Of a stretch of 51,998 nt of DNA, positions 1 through 9,443 are shown in pieces. The position numbers and the translations under genes are program-made. The notes below the pieces were generated by a model that worked only from the letters and a program-made list of their open reading frames with translations, searched no databases and had not been told where the DNA came from. Within the stretch, counting starts at the first letter, position 1, and each line of letters begins with the position of its first letter. The stretch is from Bacillota bacterium (GTDB lineage: Bacteria > Bacillota > Clostridia > SK-Y3): the NCBI GenBank assembly GCA_022360955.1, contig JAKSBV010000349.1, positions 1 through 51,998 of the forward strand. Reading direction: 5' to 3'.

Positions 1-2
1 AT

Positions 3-713
3 GAGAGTACCCAGTTGACCTGGATGGACGCAAAAGTAGATGATTGGGTGGTCACGCCAAGACATGGTAAAGCGGTAGAGATTAATGCGTTATGGTATAA
101 TGCACTCAAGATTATGGGCCATATTGCGCGGCATAATCAAGAAGAGTACAGGGAATACGATGACGCTGCAAATAAAGTTCGAAAGGCTTTTGAAAGAGAG
201 TTTTGGAATGAAGAAAAACAGTGTTTGTTCGATGTTATCAATGAAAAGGGTAAGGACGATCGTGTAAGACCCAATCAAATATTTGCGGTAAGCCTGGATT
301 TTCCAGTCATAGAAGGTGAGAAAGCCCGTAAAATTGTGAGCGTGGTATGGCAGCAGCTTTATGCTGCTTATGGACTTAAAAGCTTATCGCCGCTGGAAAG
401 AGGGTATGCGGGTGTACATACGGGGGACCGGGTGCAAAGAGATGGTGCGTACCACCAAGGTACGGCATGGAGTTGGTTGATGGGTCATTTTATCAGTGCC
501 TACCGGAAGGTATCCGGTTATTCCGAACAAAGCAGACGGATAGCTGCTAAATTAATTGCACCGTTTAAGGACCACTTGCGAGACGCATGTATCGGCTCTA
601 TTTCCGAAATTTTTGATGGGGACGAACCGCATACTCCGCGGGGATGCTTTGCACAGGCATGGGGCGTAGCGGAAGTTTTAAGGGCATACGTGGAAGATGT
701 GGTCAGGCGTTAA
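3..713 (+). CDS. Glycogen debranching enzyme-type amylo-alpha-1,6-glucosidase, C-terminal part (5' truncated by window edge)
   Basis: The reading frame is already open at base 3 and continues upstream, so only about the last 236 residues are present. They read as the C-terminal alpha/alpha-barrel of the amylo-alpha-1,6-glucosidase (GDE_C) family, which removes alpha-1,6-linked glucose stubs from glycogen-like glucans in the cytoplasm. Recognisable motifs are TWMDAKVDDWVVTPRHGK followed by VEINALWYNAL, and near the end ISEIFDGDEPHTPRGC. By analogy with known debranching enzymes, the Asp in TWMDA and the Glu in ISEIFDG are the likely catalytic pair (inference). The TTG at 15 is not the start, because the homologous sequence begins before it. 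Whether the missing N-terminus carries a transferase domain cannot be told. Confidence 0.85.
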   Translation, partial: ESTQLTWMDAKVDDWVVTPRHGKAVEINALWYNALKIMGHIARHNQEEYREYDDAANKVRKAFEREFWNEEKQCLFDVINEKGKDDRVRPNQIFAVSLDFPVIEGEKARKIVSVVWQQLYAAYGLKSLSPLERGYAGVHTGDRVQRDGAYHQGTAWSWLMGHFISAYRKVSGYSEQSRRIAAKLIAPFKDHLRDACIGSISEIFDGDEPHTPRGCFAQAWGVAEVLRAYVEDVVRR

Positions 714-884
714 GAATGAAGAATGGTCAGAGTTTCGAAATGATGTTTTTCAGTTTAAGGTTCGGGTGAACTATAGAAATGGGAGTTGAAGACAGGTACT
801 GCTGCCTAATCGATTTTGGCGGGAATGGGTTTTCATTTTTATTCTTCAGGCCTAATGCCTAATTAAAACAAACGGGGTGATTAT

Positions 885-1856
885 ATGTCTTTTTCCTCAA
901 AAACTAAAAACGAACTCAGTAGGCTGATATGCAAGGAAAAATGCTGTTATTTTGCTGAACTGATAGGGATTGTTTATTTTGCCGGTATGATTAAGGACCA
1001 TACTTCAAATATTTATTTGAGAATTAATACGGAAAATGCTTCTGTTGCGAGGAGGATATTCAATCTCGTCAAATGGAGTTTTGGGGTACATACGACCGTA
1101 GGTATCAAAAGAAACAAATCTTCTAAGCATATGCACAGTTATTCCTTATATATCAAAGACAAAGAGAGTTTGGTTAAAATTTTTAAAACATTGGGACGGA
1201 AGAAAAATGACAAAGCCATTGCAGATAGAATGGATTTGAGGATAAATCATGAATGGGTTCAATCACCTTGCTGTAAGAAAGCTTTTATTAGAGGGGCCTT
1301 TTTAGGGGGCGGGTCTATTACCGACCCTGAAAAAACCTATCATTTTGAGTTTGTAACGCGATACCGTCTTTTAAGTGAAGATTTTTGTGAATTTCTCAGC
1401 GCGTTTGAGCTTCAAGCCAAGATTATCGTAAGGAAGTCCAATTATGTAATCTATTTTAAAGGCAGTGAATATATTGTTGATCTATTAAATATTATGGGTG
1501 CGCATAAATCCTTATTGCAGCTGGAGAATATTAGAGTGATGAAGGAAATGAGAAATAATGTGAATCGTATTGTCAATTGTGAAACGGCAAATCTGGAAAA
1601 AACGGTTAATGCCTCGATGAGACAGATACAAAATATTGCATTTATTCAAAATACCTTAGGGATTGAGAAGCTGCCTAAAAATTTACAGGAAATTGCCAAA
1701 TTGAGGCTGGAATTTAAAGAAGCTACCTTGAAAGAATTGGGGGAAATGTTAAGCCCGCCGGTAGGAAAATCCGGGGTGAATCATCGTTTGCGCAAACTTC
1801 AGAATATTGCAGAAGAATTGAAAGAGAAGTCACAAAACGGTATTAACATTACCTAG
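885..1856 (+). CDS. whiA: DNA-binding protein WhiA (sporulation/cell-division regulator family)
   Basis: This 323-aa protein has the normal length for WhiA, which joins a LAGLIDADG homing-endonuclease-like N-terminal fold to a C-terminal helix-turn-helix. Family signatures seen are KTKNELSR at the N-terminus, CCKKAFIRGAFLGGGSITDP at about residues 127-146 and VNHRLRKLQNIAEEL in the C-terminal DNA-binding helix. In Streptomyces WhiA activates sporulation division genes; in Bacillus it affects division and chromosome segregation, so its exact role here is inferred. The ATG at 885 follows AACGGGGTGAT with good spacing. The usual partners rapZ and yvcK are not in the window, so whiA appears detached from its common cluster. 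Confidence 0.93.
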   Translation: MSFSSKTKNELSRLICKEKCCYFAELIGIVYFAGMIKDHTSNIYLRINTENASVARRIFNLVKWSFGVHTTVGIKRNKSSKHMHSYSLYIKDKESLVKIFKTLGRKKNDKAIADRMDLRINHEWVQSPCCKKAFIRGAFLGGGSITDPEKTYHFEFVTRYRLLSEDFCEFLSAFELQAKIIVRKSNYVIYFKGSEYIVDLLNIMGAHKSLLQLENIRVMKEMRNNVNRIVNCETANLEKTVNASMRQIQNIAFIQNTLGIEKLPKNLQEIAKLRLEFKEATLKELGEMLSPPVGKSGVNHRLRKLQNIAEELKEKSQNGINIT

Positions 1857-2028
1857 ACATCATTTTCTGCAACCTAGAATTTATACACCCGATGTTATAT
1901 AGGTGCTTTTATTTTTGGCTAAAATATTTTATAATAGAGTTAAACATTTTTAGTTCATCGTGCACAGCAGAGAAGATGATTTTGGTTGGCGGCGAACTGC
2001 AGACTATAATGAGGGAAGAGGATTTACG

Positions 2029-5000
2029 ATGAAACCGTTTGTGCATCTTCATGTGCATACCCAATACAGCTTATTGGACGGGGCCTGCAAGATAAAGGAT
2101 TTAATCCGAAAAGCGAAAGAACAGGGTATGGAGAGTATTGCCATTACAGACCACGGCGTCATGTATGGTGTTATTGATTTTTACAAAGAGGCCGAGAAAA
2201 ACGGCATAAAGCCTATAATGGGGTGCGAGGTATATACTGCTGCCCGTTCTCGTCATGATAAAGTAAACTATCTGGATGGAAATCCGGGACACCTTGTTTT
2301 GCTGGCAAAGAATATGACCGGATATCAAAATCTCATGAACATTGTATCGATTGGCTTTATAGAAGGATTTTATTATAAACCGAGAGTAGATTTTGAAGTT
2401 TTGGAAAAATACCATGAAGGTCTTATCGCCCTCAGTGCTTGTCTGGCAGGGGATGTGCCCAGGACTTTATCAAAGGGGAATTATGAGGAAGCGAAAGCAT
2501 TAGCCTGCAAATATGCGGATATATTCGGAAAGGACAATTATTATCTTGAGCTGCAGGATCACGGTATTAAAGAACAGCGGGTGATTAATCAACAGCTCAT
2601 AAAGCTTTCGCAAGACACAGGAATCCGGCTGGTTGCCACCAATGATGTTCATTATGTGAATAAGGACGATGCGTGGAATCAGGACGTGCTGTTATGTATC
2701 CAGACAGGAAAAACAGTTGATGAAGAAGAGAGGATGAAATTTGAAACATCGGAATTTTATCTAAAATCAACAGAAGAGATGATGGCATTATTTCAGCATG
2801 TACCGGAAGCGGTAGAGAATGCCGCTGCAATTGCGGAGCAATGTAACGTAGCGATTGAATTCGGAGACCTGCATTTGCCGTCCTATGAAATTCCGGATAA
2901 CGGCGAGCCTTTCGGATATTTATCGGAGTTATGCTATCAGGGGCTGGAAGCCAAATATCCGGTGATAACACCGGAAATAAAGGCCAAGCTGGATTATGAA
3001 CTGGACGTTATCAGGAATATGGGATATGTCGATTATTTTTTGATTGTATGGGATTTTACAAAGTATGCCCGTGACCATGGTATTATGGTTGGACCGGGGA
3101 GAGGCTCCGCTGCCGGCAGTCTGGTTTCCTATTGTCTGGGCATTACCAATGTTGACCCTATCCGGTATAACCTGTTGTTTGAAAGATTTCTCAATCCTGA
3201 GCGAATCAGCATGCCGGATATAGACATAGATTTTTGTTATGAACGGAGACAAGAAGTCATTGACTACGTGATTGAAAAATATGGTGAAGATCGTGTGGCT
3301 CAAATTATAACTTTTGGAACAATGGCTGCAAGAGGAGCGATCAGAGACGTGGGACGAGCTCTCAATATTCCCTATGCAGAGGTGGATGCCGTTGCAAAAC
3401 AGATACCTTTGGAATTGGGGATGACCATTGATAAGGCACTTCGAGTCAATGGCGAGCTGACGAACATGTATGAAAGCGATGAGCATGTCAAAAAGCTCAT
3501 TGACACTGCCAAAGGGATGGAGGGGCTTGCACGTCATGCTTCTACCCATGCCGCAGGTGTGGTGATTTCAAAAGAACCCATATCCTGCTATGTACCTCTG
3601 CAAAAAAACGACGACAGCATCACTACCCAGTTTCCGATGGGAACCTTGGAGGAGTTAGGCCTTTTAAAGATGGATTTTCTGGGTTTGAGAACGTTAACGG
3701 TGATCAGAGATGCTGTTAAAATGATTGAACGCGCCAAAGGGATTAAAGTGAATATCAACGATATTGAGGATGCTGCTCCTGTTTTTGACATGTTAAGCGC
3801 GGGGGACACGGAAGGGATATTCCAGCTTGAAAGTTCGGGCTTTAAGAACTTTATAAAAGAACTCCAGCCCAGATCTCTTGAGGATATTATTGCCGGTATT
3901 TCCCTTTACAGACCTGGGCCGATGGACCAGATTCCGCGCTATATCAGGAACAAACAGAATCCCGGAGAAGTACAATATACCCATGCACTTCTTGAAAACA
4001 TCTTGGATGTGACCTACGGCTGTATTGTCTATCAAGAACAAGTGATGCAGATTGTTCGGGAATTAGGCGGTTATTCTTTGGCCAGAGCGGACCTTGTCAG
4101 AAGAGCCATGTCAAAAAAGAAAACCGATGTCATGGAGCAAGAAAAGAATAACTTTATTTACGGCATTGTGGACAAGGAAGGGAATGTTGTTGTCCCGGGT
4201 GCGATCAGAAATGGTGTAGCAGAAAGTGCGGCAAAAGAGATATTTAATGAAATGATGGATTTTGCCAAATATGCCTTTAATAAATCCCATGCGGCCGCAT
4301 ATGCTGTTATTGCATACCAGACAGCGTGGCTGAAATATTATTATCCGACGGAATTTATGGCTGCTTTATTAACGAGCGTACTGGACAGCAGTACAAAGGT
4401 ATCCGAATATATTCAAGAGTGCAGGCGACTTGGCATCAAACTGTTGCAGCCGGATATCAATGAAAGTTATGCCGGTTTTACGGTTGTCGGTAATTGCATA
4501 CGATTTGGTTTGGTTGCTGTCAAAAATGTCGGACGAAACATTATAAGAGATATGGTTGAAGAAAGAAAGCAAAACGGCGCTTTTAAAAGCTTTAGGGATT
4601 TTTGTGAACGAATGAGTGAAAGAGATTTAAATAAACGGCTTGTTGAAAGCTTGATTAAATGCGGGGCGTTTGATTGTTTTGGCCACCATCGTTCTCAATT
4701 AATGGCGGTATACGAGAAAATGATAGATGGCATTGGGCAAAGCAGGAGAAGAAATATAACCGGCCAGATCTCGTTGTTTGGGAATGAGGGCGGCGGTGCA
4801 GATACTGTGGCAATGGAAGATGTATTTCCCCAAATGGATGAGTATACGCCAAAAGAATTATTATCGATGGAAAAGGAAACAATGGGATTGTATCTATCCG
4901 GACATCCTCTTGATGAATATCGTTCGCAATTGGAACAGATTACAACCACGACAACGGCAAAAATTTTGGATTTGGAAGAGAATGCGGAGGGCGTAGGGAT

Positions 5001-5520
5001 AGCACAGGGCCCAGGGATGTTTAACGATAGGGATAGGGTTACTTTGGGCGGAGTGATTATCGCTAAAAAGACAAAAACAACGAAAACTAATCGTATGATG
5101 GCGTTTATTACATTGGAAGATCTATACGGTGCCATAGAGGTCATCGTTTTCCCTAAAACCTTGGAGAAATATTCAAATTGCATTCACGAAGATAATATTG
5201 TCGTTATAAACGGACGCATCAGTATAAGGGAGGAAGAGCAGCCTAAAATATTGTGTGAAGAAATAAGTCCGTTGAAAGTTGTGAATGAAAAAAAAAAGCT
5301 GTATATAAAAGTTAAAAATAAAGAGGATCATATGCTTGATGAAGTGGCTCCTAAATTACGGTTTTTTAATGGTGATACGCCTGTATATGTATACTTTGAA
5401 GACACAAATAAGCTTACGATGGCTTCACGGGATATGTGGGTAAGTTTAAATGAGCTTCTGCTTTCTGAATTAAAGCATATATTAGGGGAAGAATGTATAA
5501 AAGTAGTGAGTGGCGGATAA
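2029..5520 (+). CDS. dnaE: DNA polymerase III alpha subunit, DnaE type
   Basis: This 1163-aa DNA polymerase works in chromosome replication. Low-GC Gram-positives normally also have PolC, which is not in this window. Domains in order: an N-terminal PHP domain (HLHVHTQYSLLDG, AITDHGVMYG), the C-family polymerase core with PGRGSAAGS near residue 355 and the catalytic acidic motif PDIDIDF near 395-401, a helix-hairpin-helix/tau-binding region, and an OB fold at about 1003-1080 (GGVIIAKKTKTTK, FITLEDLYGAIEVIVFP). The ATG at 2029 is chosen over an upstream in-frame GTG at 1960, because GAGGGAAGAGG lies 7 nt before it and family members begin MKPFVHLHVHTQYS. A TATAAT at 1930-1935 may be its -10 box. 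The gene stands alone downstream of whiA. Confidence 0.96.
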   Translation: MKPFVHLHVHTQYSLLDGACKIKDLIRKAKEQGMESIAITDHGVMYGVIDFYKEAEKNGIKPIMGCEVYTAARSRHDKVNYLDGNPGHLVLLAKNMTGYQNLMNIVSIGFIEGFYYKPRVDFEVLEKYHEGLIALSACLAGDVPRTLSKGNYEEAKALACKYADIFGKDNYYLELQDHGIKEQRVINQQLIKLSQDTGIRLVATNDVHYVNKDDAWNQDVLLCIQTGKTVDEEERMKFETSEFYLKSTEEMMALFQHVPEAVENAAAIAEQCNVAIEFGDLHLPSYEIPDNGEPFGYLSELCYQGLEAKYPVITPEIKAKLDYELDVIRNMGYVDYFLIVWDFTKYARDHGIMVGPGRGSAAGSLVSYCLGITNVDPIRYNLLFERFLNPERISMPDIDIDFCYERRQEVIDYVIEKYGEDRVAQIITFGTMAARGAIRDVGRALNIPYAEVDAVAKQIPLELGMTIDKALRVNGELTNMYESDEHVKKLIDTAKGMEGLARHASTHAAGVVISKEPISCYVPLQKNDDSITTQFPMGTLEELGLLKMDFLGLRTLTVIRDAVKMIERAKGIKVNINDIEDAAPVFDMLSAGDTEGIFQLESSGFKNFIKELQPRSLEDIIAGISLYRPGPMDQIPRYIRNKQNPGEVQYTHALLENILDVTYGCIVYQEQVMQIVRELGGYSLARADLVRRAMSKKKTDVMEQEKNNFIYGIVDKEGNVVVPGAIRNGVAESAAKEIFNEMMDFAKYAFNKSHAAAYAVIAYQTAWLKYYYPTEFMAALLTSVLDSSTKVSEYIQECRRLGIKLLQPDINESYAGFTVVGNCIRFGLVAVKNVGRNIIRDMVEERKQNGAFKSFRDFCERMSERDLNKRLVESLIKCGAFDCFGHHRSQLMAVYEKMIDGIGQSRRRNITGQISLFGNEGGGADTVAMEDVFPQMDEYTPKELLSMEKETMGLYLSGHPLDEYRSQLEQITTTTTAKILDLEENAEGVGIAQGPGMFNDRDRVTLGGVIIAKKTKTTKTNRMMAFITLEDLYGAIEVIVFPKTLEKYSNCIHEDNIVVINGRISIREEEQPKILCEEISPLKVVNEKKKLYIKVKNKEDHMLDEVAPKLRFFNGDTPVYVYFEDTNKLTMASRDMWVSLNELLLSELKHILGEECIKVVSGG

Positions 5521-5561
5521 GTTTGCGGTGTGTTATCTTTAATATAATTTGAATAAATATA

Positions 5562-5588
5562 TTGATTTTTGTGCTAAAATAATATAAT
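5562..5588 (+). promoter_or_regulatory. Candidate sigma-A promoter of mtrB
   Basis: TTGATT (5562-5567) and TATAAT (5583-5588) are separated by 15 bp, slightly short of ideal, about 20 bp before the mtrB start. The surrounding sequence is AT-rich, so chance matches are possible. Confidence 0.35.
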
Positions 5589-5608
5589 ATTAGTGCGAGG
5601 TGTTTTAT

Positions 5609-5851
5609 ATGAGTGAAGAACATGAAGGTTTATCAGGTGATTTTATTGTTGTGAAGGCGGAAGAAAACGGGGTGAATATTATAGGATTAACCCGGGGCAA
5701 AGATACCAGATTTCATCATACGGAGAAACTGGACCAGGGGGAAATTTATATTGCACAGTTTACTAGAAATACTTCTGCCATGAAAGTAAGAGGCAAAGCT
5801 ACTATTTATTGCAAACATGGTATGATAAAAACAGGAGAGGCAGAAGAATAA
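5609..5851 (+). CDS. mtrB: Tryptophan RNA-binding attenuation protein (TRAP)
   Basis: This 80-aa protein closely resembles the Bacillus TRAP subunit, an 11-mer ring that binds tryptophan and then wraps RNA carrying (G/U)AG repeats to attenuate trp operon expression or block translation. The diagnostic stretch NGVNIIGLTRG, then DTRFHHTEKLD and IAQFTRNTSAMKVRG, contains both tryptophan-pocket loops. The RNA-binding KKR triad (K37, K56, R58 in Bacillus) corresponds to K40, K59 and R61 here. The ATG at 5609 is preferred over an in-frame GTG at 5600 because GCGAGGTG sits 7 nt before it. In B. subtilis the gene follows folE (mtrA); here it stands alone between dnaE and pfkA. No anti-TRAP or trp gene is in the window. 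Confidence 0.93.
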   Translation: MSEEHEGLSGDFIVVKAEENGVNIIGLTRGKDTRFHHTEKLDQGEIYIAQFTRNTSAMKVRGKATIYCKHGMIKTGEAEE

Positions 5852-5975
5852 AAAGAGATGTTTTTTATTTTTTTTGATATGGGGATTGCAGAGGGAATTT
5901 CCTTTTGCAGGTTTGAGAAGCGTGTTCAGATTGTGTAAACAGTCGTCGAAGGGAAACATAGGATTCCCTAGCCAA

Positions 5976-6004
5976 AACAATAATTGACGAGAGTCAATTT
6001 TGTT
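5976..6004 (+). other. Strong hairpin between mtrB and the DUF2007-like gene
   Basis: AACAA-t-AATTGAC and its complement GTCAATT-t-TGTT enclose a GAGA tetraloop. Only a short T stretch follows, so it may be a weak terminator, an attenuator or an mRNA-stabilising structure. Two weaker hairpins lie upstream at roughly 5887-5910 and 5950-5968. Confidence 0.45.
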
Positions 6005-6038
6005 CTGTGGACAGTTTATTGAAAAGGGGCGTGTTGGT

Positions 6039-6236
6039 ATGTGGACTGTAGTTTATATGGCCCAGAGCAAAGAAATTGTTACCAAACTACAGCAGATTTT
6101 AGAGACGGAGGGCTTATTGGTAAAGATACGACCCATAAGTAAAAATCCGGAGAATAACGATAATTATTATGAAGTTCTTGTTCCGGAGTCGGAAGTGGAA
6201 GAAGCGCATAGCATCATTATTGATACTGGGTTTTAA
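6039..6236 (+). CDS. Small DUF2007-like protein
   Basis: This 65-aa protein (start MWTVVYMAQSKEI, then LETEGLLVKIRP and YYEVLVPESEVEEAHSII) has the beta-alpha-beta pattern of DUF2007-type small proteins, sometimes called putative signal-transducing proteins. Their function is not established. The ATG at 6039 follows AAAGGGGCG by about 8 nt; the longer frame from 6000 lacks a ribosome site. It lies 64 bp before pfkA and may be co-transcribed with it, so a glycolysis-linked role is possible but unproven. Confidence 0.6.
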   Translation: MWTVVYMAQSKEIVTKLQQILETEGLLVKIRPISKNPENNDNYYEVLVPESEVEEAHSIIIDTGF

Positions 6237-6300
6237 TAAAAACCCTTTTTTAAAGAATTTATTGATTAAATGAAAAACCAAGCAGGTGGGGGGAAGCTGA

Positions 6301-7272
6301 ATGCAAGAAATAAAAACAATTGGAGTTTTAACCAGCGGAGGAGACGCTCCGGGAATGAATGCAGCAATACGTGCGGTAGTACGTACGGGGATTTATTATG
6401 GCCTTAAGGTAATGGGTATTAGGAAAGGTTATAATGGTCTCATCAGTGGAGATATTGTAGAAATGAATCTTAGATCCGTGTCCGATATGCTGCACCGTGG
6501 AGGCACTATATTGCATACTGCTCGTAGTGCGGAGTTTAAAACGGAGGCAGGCATGAAGAAGGCGGTTACAATGTCCAAAGTATTTGGGATAGATGGTATC
6601 GTAGTAATAGGAGGAGACGGTTCTTTTCGAGGAGCAAGAGATTTAAGCGAGCTCGGCATTCCCACTGTTGCACTTCCCGGAACGATCGATAATGATATTG
6701 CATGTTCCGAATACACCATCGGATTTGATACGGCGTTAAATACCGTTAAAGATGCCATTGATAAGATCAGGGATACTGCAACTTCCCATCAAAGATGCAG
6801 TGTCATTGAGGTAATGGGCAAAAATGCAGGGTATATTGCTGTAAATGTCGGCATTGCCAATGGCGCTGAGGCAATTATTATCCCTGAGAAGGAATTTAAT
6901 TTTAATAATGATGTGCTAAAACCGATTATTGAAGGAAAACATAGAGGGAAAAAGCATGATATCGTTATTTTGGCCGAAGGTGTCGGAGGAGCGGTAGAGC
7001 TTGCGCAAAGAATTCAAGACGAAACAGGGATCGAATCCAGAGCAACCATTTTGGGTCATATCCAGAGAGGCGGAAGCCCTACGGTAATGGACAGAGTTAT
7101 TGCCAGCCAAATGGGAGCTAAGGCGGTCCAATTGTTAAAGGACAATATTGGTAATAGAGTTATTGCGATGAAAGATAATAAAATTGTTAATTATGATATT
7201 GTAGAAGCCTTGGAAATGACAAAAACCGTTGATGAAGAAATATTGGAACTTGCAAAAATATTGTCATTGTGA
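6301..7272 (+). CDS. pfkA: ATP-dependent 6-phosphofructokinase
   Basis: This 323-aa enzyme has the usual length of bacterial PfkA and phosphorylates fructose 6-phosphate to the 1,6-bisphosphate, the committed step of glycolysis in the cytoplasm. Visible motifs are the ATP-binding [14 protein letters not shown] at the N-terminus, GGDGSFRGA, the catalytic TIDNDI, and substrate-binding [10 protein letters not shown] near residue 250. The GGDGS form is typical of the ATP-dependent rather than the pyrophosphate-dependent enzyme. The ATG at 6301 follows the long site AGGTGGGGGGAAGCTGA. pyk lies 327 bp downstream with its own promoter, so this is the familiar pfkA-pyk pairing of Firmicutes, split into two transcription units here. 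Confidence 0.96.
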   Translation: MQEIKTIGVLTSGGDAPGMNAAIRAVVRTGIYYGLKVMGIRKGYNGLISGDIVEMNLRSVSDMLHRGGTILHTARSAEFKTEAGMKKAVTMSKVFGIDGIVVIGGDGSFRGARDLSELGIPTVALPGTIDNDIACSEYTIGFDTALNTVKDAIDKIRDTATSHQRCSVIEVMGKNAGYIAVNVGIANGAEAIIIPEKEFNFNNDVLKPIIEGKHRGKKHDIVILAEGVGGAVELAQRIQDETGIESRATILGHIQRGGSPTVMDRVIASQMGAKAVQLLKDNIGNRVIAMKDNKIVNYDIVEALEMTKTVDEEILELAKILSL

Positions 7273-7599
7273 TGCGTTTAAAGTTTAGGGTTCGTTGTGC
7301 TTAGATAGAATTCAGGCTGGAAATGCCGAATAGATAGATCATTGATTTTCAGAGTGGAGAGTATAAAACTTTTCGCTCTTATATTTTGGTCATTTTGTAT
7401 CGGATGCCGGGTTGTATGATGGAGAGCGGCGTACCTGATCGAGCAGAAGAATAGAATATCAGTTGTCGGAATCGTTTTTTTATACTAAAATGTGTGTACT
7501 TACCGGTGTATTATTTGAGCATTATTTGAATATTGAATATGTATTTTTTTGTGATATACTTATAAAGGATAAAGCAAAAGAGAGGGGCATGTATTGTTT
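7273..7599. other. Intergenic region pfkA-pyk
   Basis: No coding region is visible in these 327 bases. There is no convincing rho-independent terminator for pfkA, only a weak hairpin around 7354-7376. The pyk promoter lies near the right end. Confidence 0.5.
7533..7560 (+). promoter_or_regulatory. Candidate sigma-A promoter of pyk
   Basis: TTGAAT (7533-7538) and TATACT (7555-7560) are separated by 16 bp, 39 bp before the pyk start codon and its GAGAGGGGC ribosome site. Confidence 0.6.
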
Positions 7600-9354
7600 A
7601 TGAGAAGAACAAAAATTGTTTGTACCTTAGGGCCTGCAACAGACGATGTGAATATATTAGAAAATTTAATGAAAAACGGTATGAATGTTGCCAGACTGAA
7701 TTTTTCTCACGGAACCCACGAGGAACAATTAAAAAGGGTGGAGATTTTTAAGCAACTAAGGGATGAGTTGGATATTCCTATTGCATTAATGCTGGATACG
7801 CGAGGCCCTGAAATAAGGATTAAGCAGTTTAAAAATGGGGAAGAACAATTGCAAGAAGGGCAGATGTTTACGTTAACAACAAGAGAGGTTGAAGGCACAA
7901 GCGAGATAGTGTCCGTTACATATAAAGGATTGCCCGATGATATAATGCGGGGGAATACACTTTTAATAGACGACGGGTTGATAGAATTAGTGGTTGTTGA
8001 TATAGCGAATACGGATATTAAATGTGAAGTGAAAAACGGGGGAAAAGTCAGCAATCACAAAGGGGTTAATATTCCCGGCGTTTCGGTAAAGATGCCTTAC
8101 GTTAGTGAAAAGGATAAAGAAGATATTTTATTCGGGATAAAGAATGAATTCGATTTTATTGCGGCTTCTTTTGTTAGGAGCCAGTATGATGTGTTGGAAA
8201 TACGAAAGATACTGGAGAATAATAGTGCAAAAAATATTCAAATCATTGCAAAGATAGAAAATAACGAAGGTGTCTCCAATATTGATAAAATTTTAAAAGT
8301 AAGTGATGGTATTATGGTCGCACGGGGGGATATGGGTGTAGAAATTCCCTTAGAAGATCTGCCCGGCATTCAGAAAATGCTTATTAAGAGATGCTATGGG
8401 GCCGGTAAGCCTGTTATCACAGCTACCCAAATGCTGGATTCAATGATCAGAAATCCTCGTCCGACAAGAGCGGAGACCACAGATGTTGCAAATGCTATTT
8501 ATGACGGAACCAGCGCAATTATGCTCTCCGGAGAGACATCTATCGGCAAATATCCGGTTGAAAGTTTAGTCACAATGTCCAGGATCGCCCAAAAAACCGA
8601 AAGGGCCATTAACTATAAAACAAGATTTGCAACGGAGCAATTTAATTTGGAGGCGAATGTTACAAATGCGATTAGTCATGCAACTTGCACGACTGCGCAT
8701 GACTTGGGAGCGGCAGCCATTATTTCCGTTACCAAATCCGGACAGACGGCAAGAATGGTTTCGAAGTTCAGGCCCGATTGTCCCATTATAGCCCCTACAA
8801 TTTCGGAAAGGGTGTGCAGGCAATTATCCCTTTCATGGGGGATTTACCCCTTTATCCTGGAGGTTAAGGAGACAACGGATGAGCTTTTTGATCATGCAGT
8901 TGATAAATCTGTCGAATCCGGCATTGTGAGTAATGGTGACCTTGTGGTTATTACAGGGGGCATACCGGTAGGTATTAGTGGTATGACCAATATATTGAAG
9001 GTACATTTGGTGGGACGTGTTTTGGTGCAAGGAAACAGTGTCAACAATTTGTGGGTAAGTGGGAATTTGTGTGTTGCCAAAACACCGGAACAGGCATTGA
9101 GAGAGTTTAAAGAAGGAGATATATTGGTAGTGCCTTCCACATCCTATGAATTACTTCCGATTCTCAAAAAAGCCTCCGGTATTGTTACCGAAGAGGGCGG
9201 TATGGGTTCCCATGCGGCGATCGTGGGGATGACATTGGATATCCCTGTGATTACGGGAGCGATGGGAGCTACCAGCATATTAAGAAGCGGTACGGTTGTT
9301 ACTATTGACAGTTCCAGAGGTTTGGTATATAGTGGTGTAACAAAGGTGTTGTAA
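7600..9354 (+). CDS. pyk: Pyruvate kinase with C-terminal PEP-utiliser domain
   Basis: This 584-aa pyruvate kinase converts phosphoenolpyruvate and ADP to pyruvate and ATP. It is about 110 residues longer than the E. coli type because it carries the extra C-terminal swivelling domain common in Bacillus and Clostridia. Core motifs are RLNFSHGTHEE, the active-site stretch VARGDMGVEIPLEDLP, TATQMLDSMI and RAETTDVANAIYDGTSA. The extra domain holds GIVTEEGGMGSHAAIVG, resembling the phospho-histidine loop of PEP-utilising enzymes; its role in pyruvate kinase is unclear. The ATG at 7600 is preferred over the in-frame TTG at 7594 because of spacing from AGAGAGGGGC. Confidence 0.96.
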   Translation: MRRTKIVCTLGPATDDVNILENLMKNGMNVARLNFSHGTHEEQLKRVEIFKQLRDELDIPIALMLDTRGPEIRIKQFKNGEEQLQEGQMFTLTTREVEGTSEIVSVTYKGLPDDIMRGNTLLIDDGLIELVVVDIANTDIKCEVKNGGKVSNHKGVNIPGVSVKMPYVSEKDKEDILFGIKNEFDFIAASFVRSQYDVLEIRKILENNSAKNIQIIAKIENNEGVSNIDKILKVSDGIMVARGDMGVEIPLEDLPGIQKMLIKRCYGAGKPVITATQMLDSMIRNPRPTRAETTDVANAIYDGTSAIMLSGETSIGKYPVESLVTMSRIAQKTERAINYKTRFATEQFNLEANVTNAISHATCTTAHDLGAAAIISVTKSGQTARMVSKFRPDCPIIAPTISERVCRQLSLSWGIYPFILEVKETTDELFDHAVDKSVESGIVSNGDLVVITGGIPVGISGMTNILKVHLVGRVLVQGNSVNNLWVSGNLCVAKTPEQALREFKEGDILVVPSTSYELLPILKKASGIVTEEGGMGSHAAIVGMTLDIPVITGAMGATSILRSGTVVTIDSSRGLVYSGVTKVL

Positions 9355-9356
9355 TG

Positions 9357-9426
9357 AGTGGATGGCGGGTAGTGGGTGGTGGGTAGGTTTAATGTAATTG
9401 GCTCTACCCACCACCCACTATCCACT
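9357..9426. repeat. G/C-rich inverted repeat between pyk and the thioesterase gene
   Basis: A perfect 17-bp inverted repeat (9370-9386 against 9404-9420; right arm CTACCCACCACCCACTA) is extended by AGTGGAT/ATCCACT at the outer ends. It would fold into a strong hairpin right after the pyk stop codon but lacks a T-run. It may act as a 3' mRNA end or be a member of the G/C-rich spacer repeats seen at 14.2-14.6 and 25.6 kb. Confidence 0.75.
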
Positions 9427-9443
9427 ATATGGAGGGACAAGCA

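Noticed and set aside
1960-2028. N-terminal extension of DnaE from GTG 1960
   Set aside because: The ATG at 2029 has a better ribosome site and matches the family N-terminus; the extension has no family similarity.
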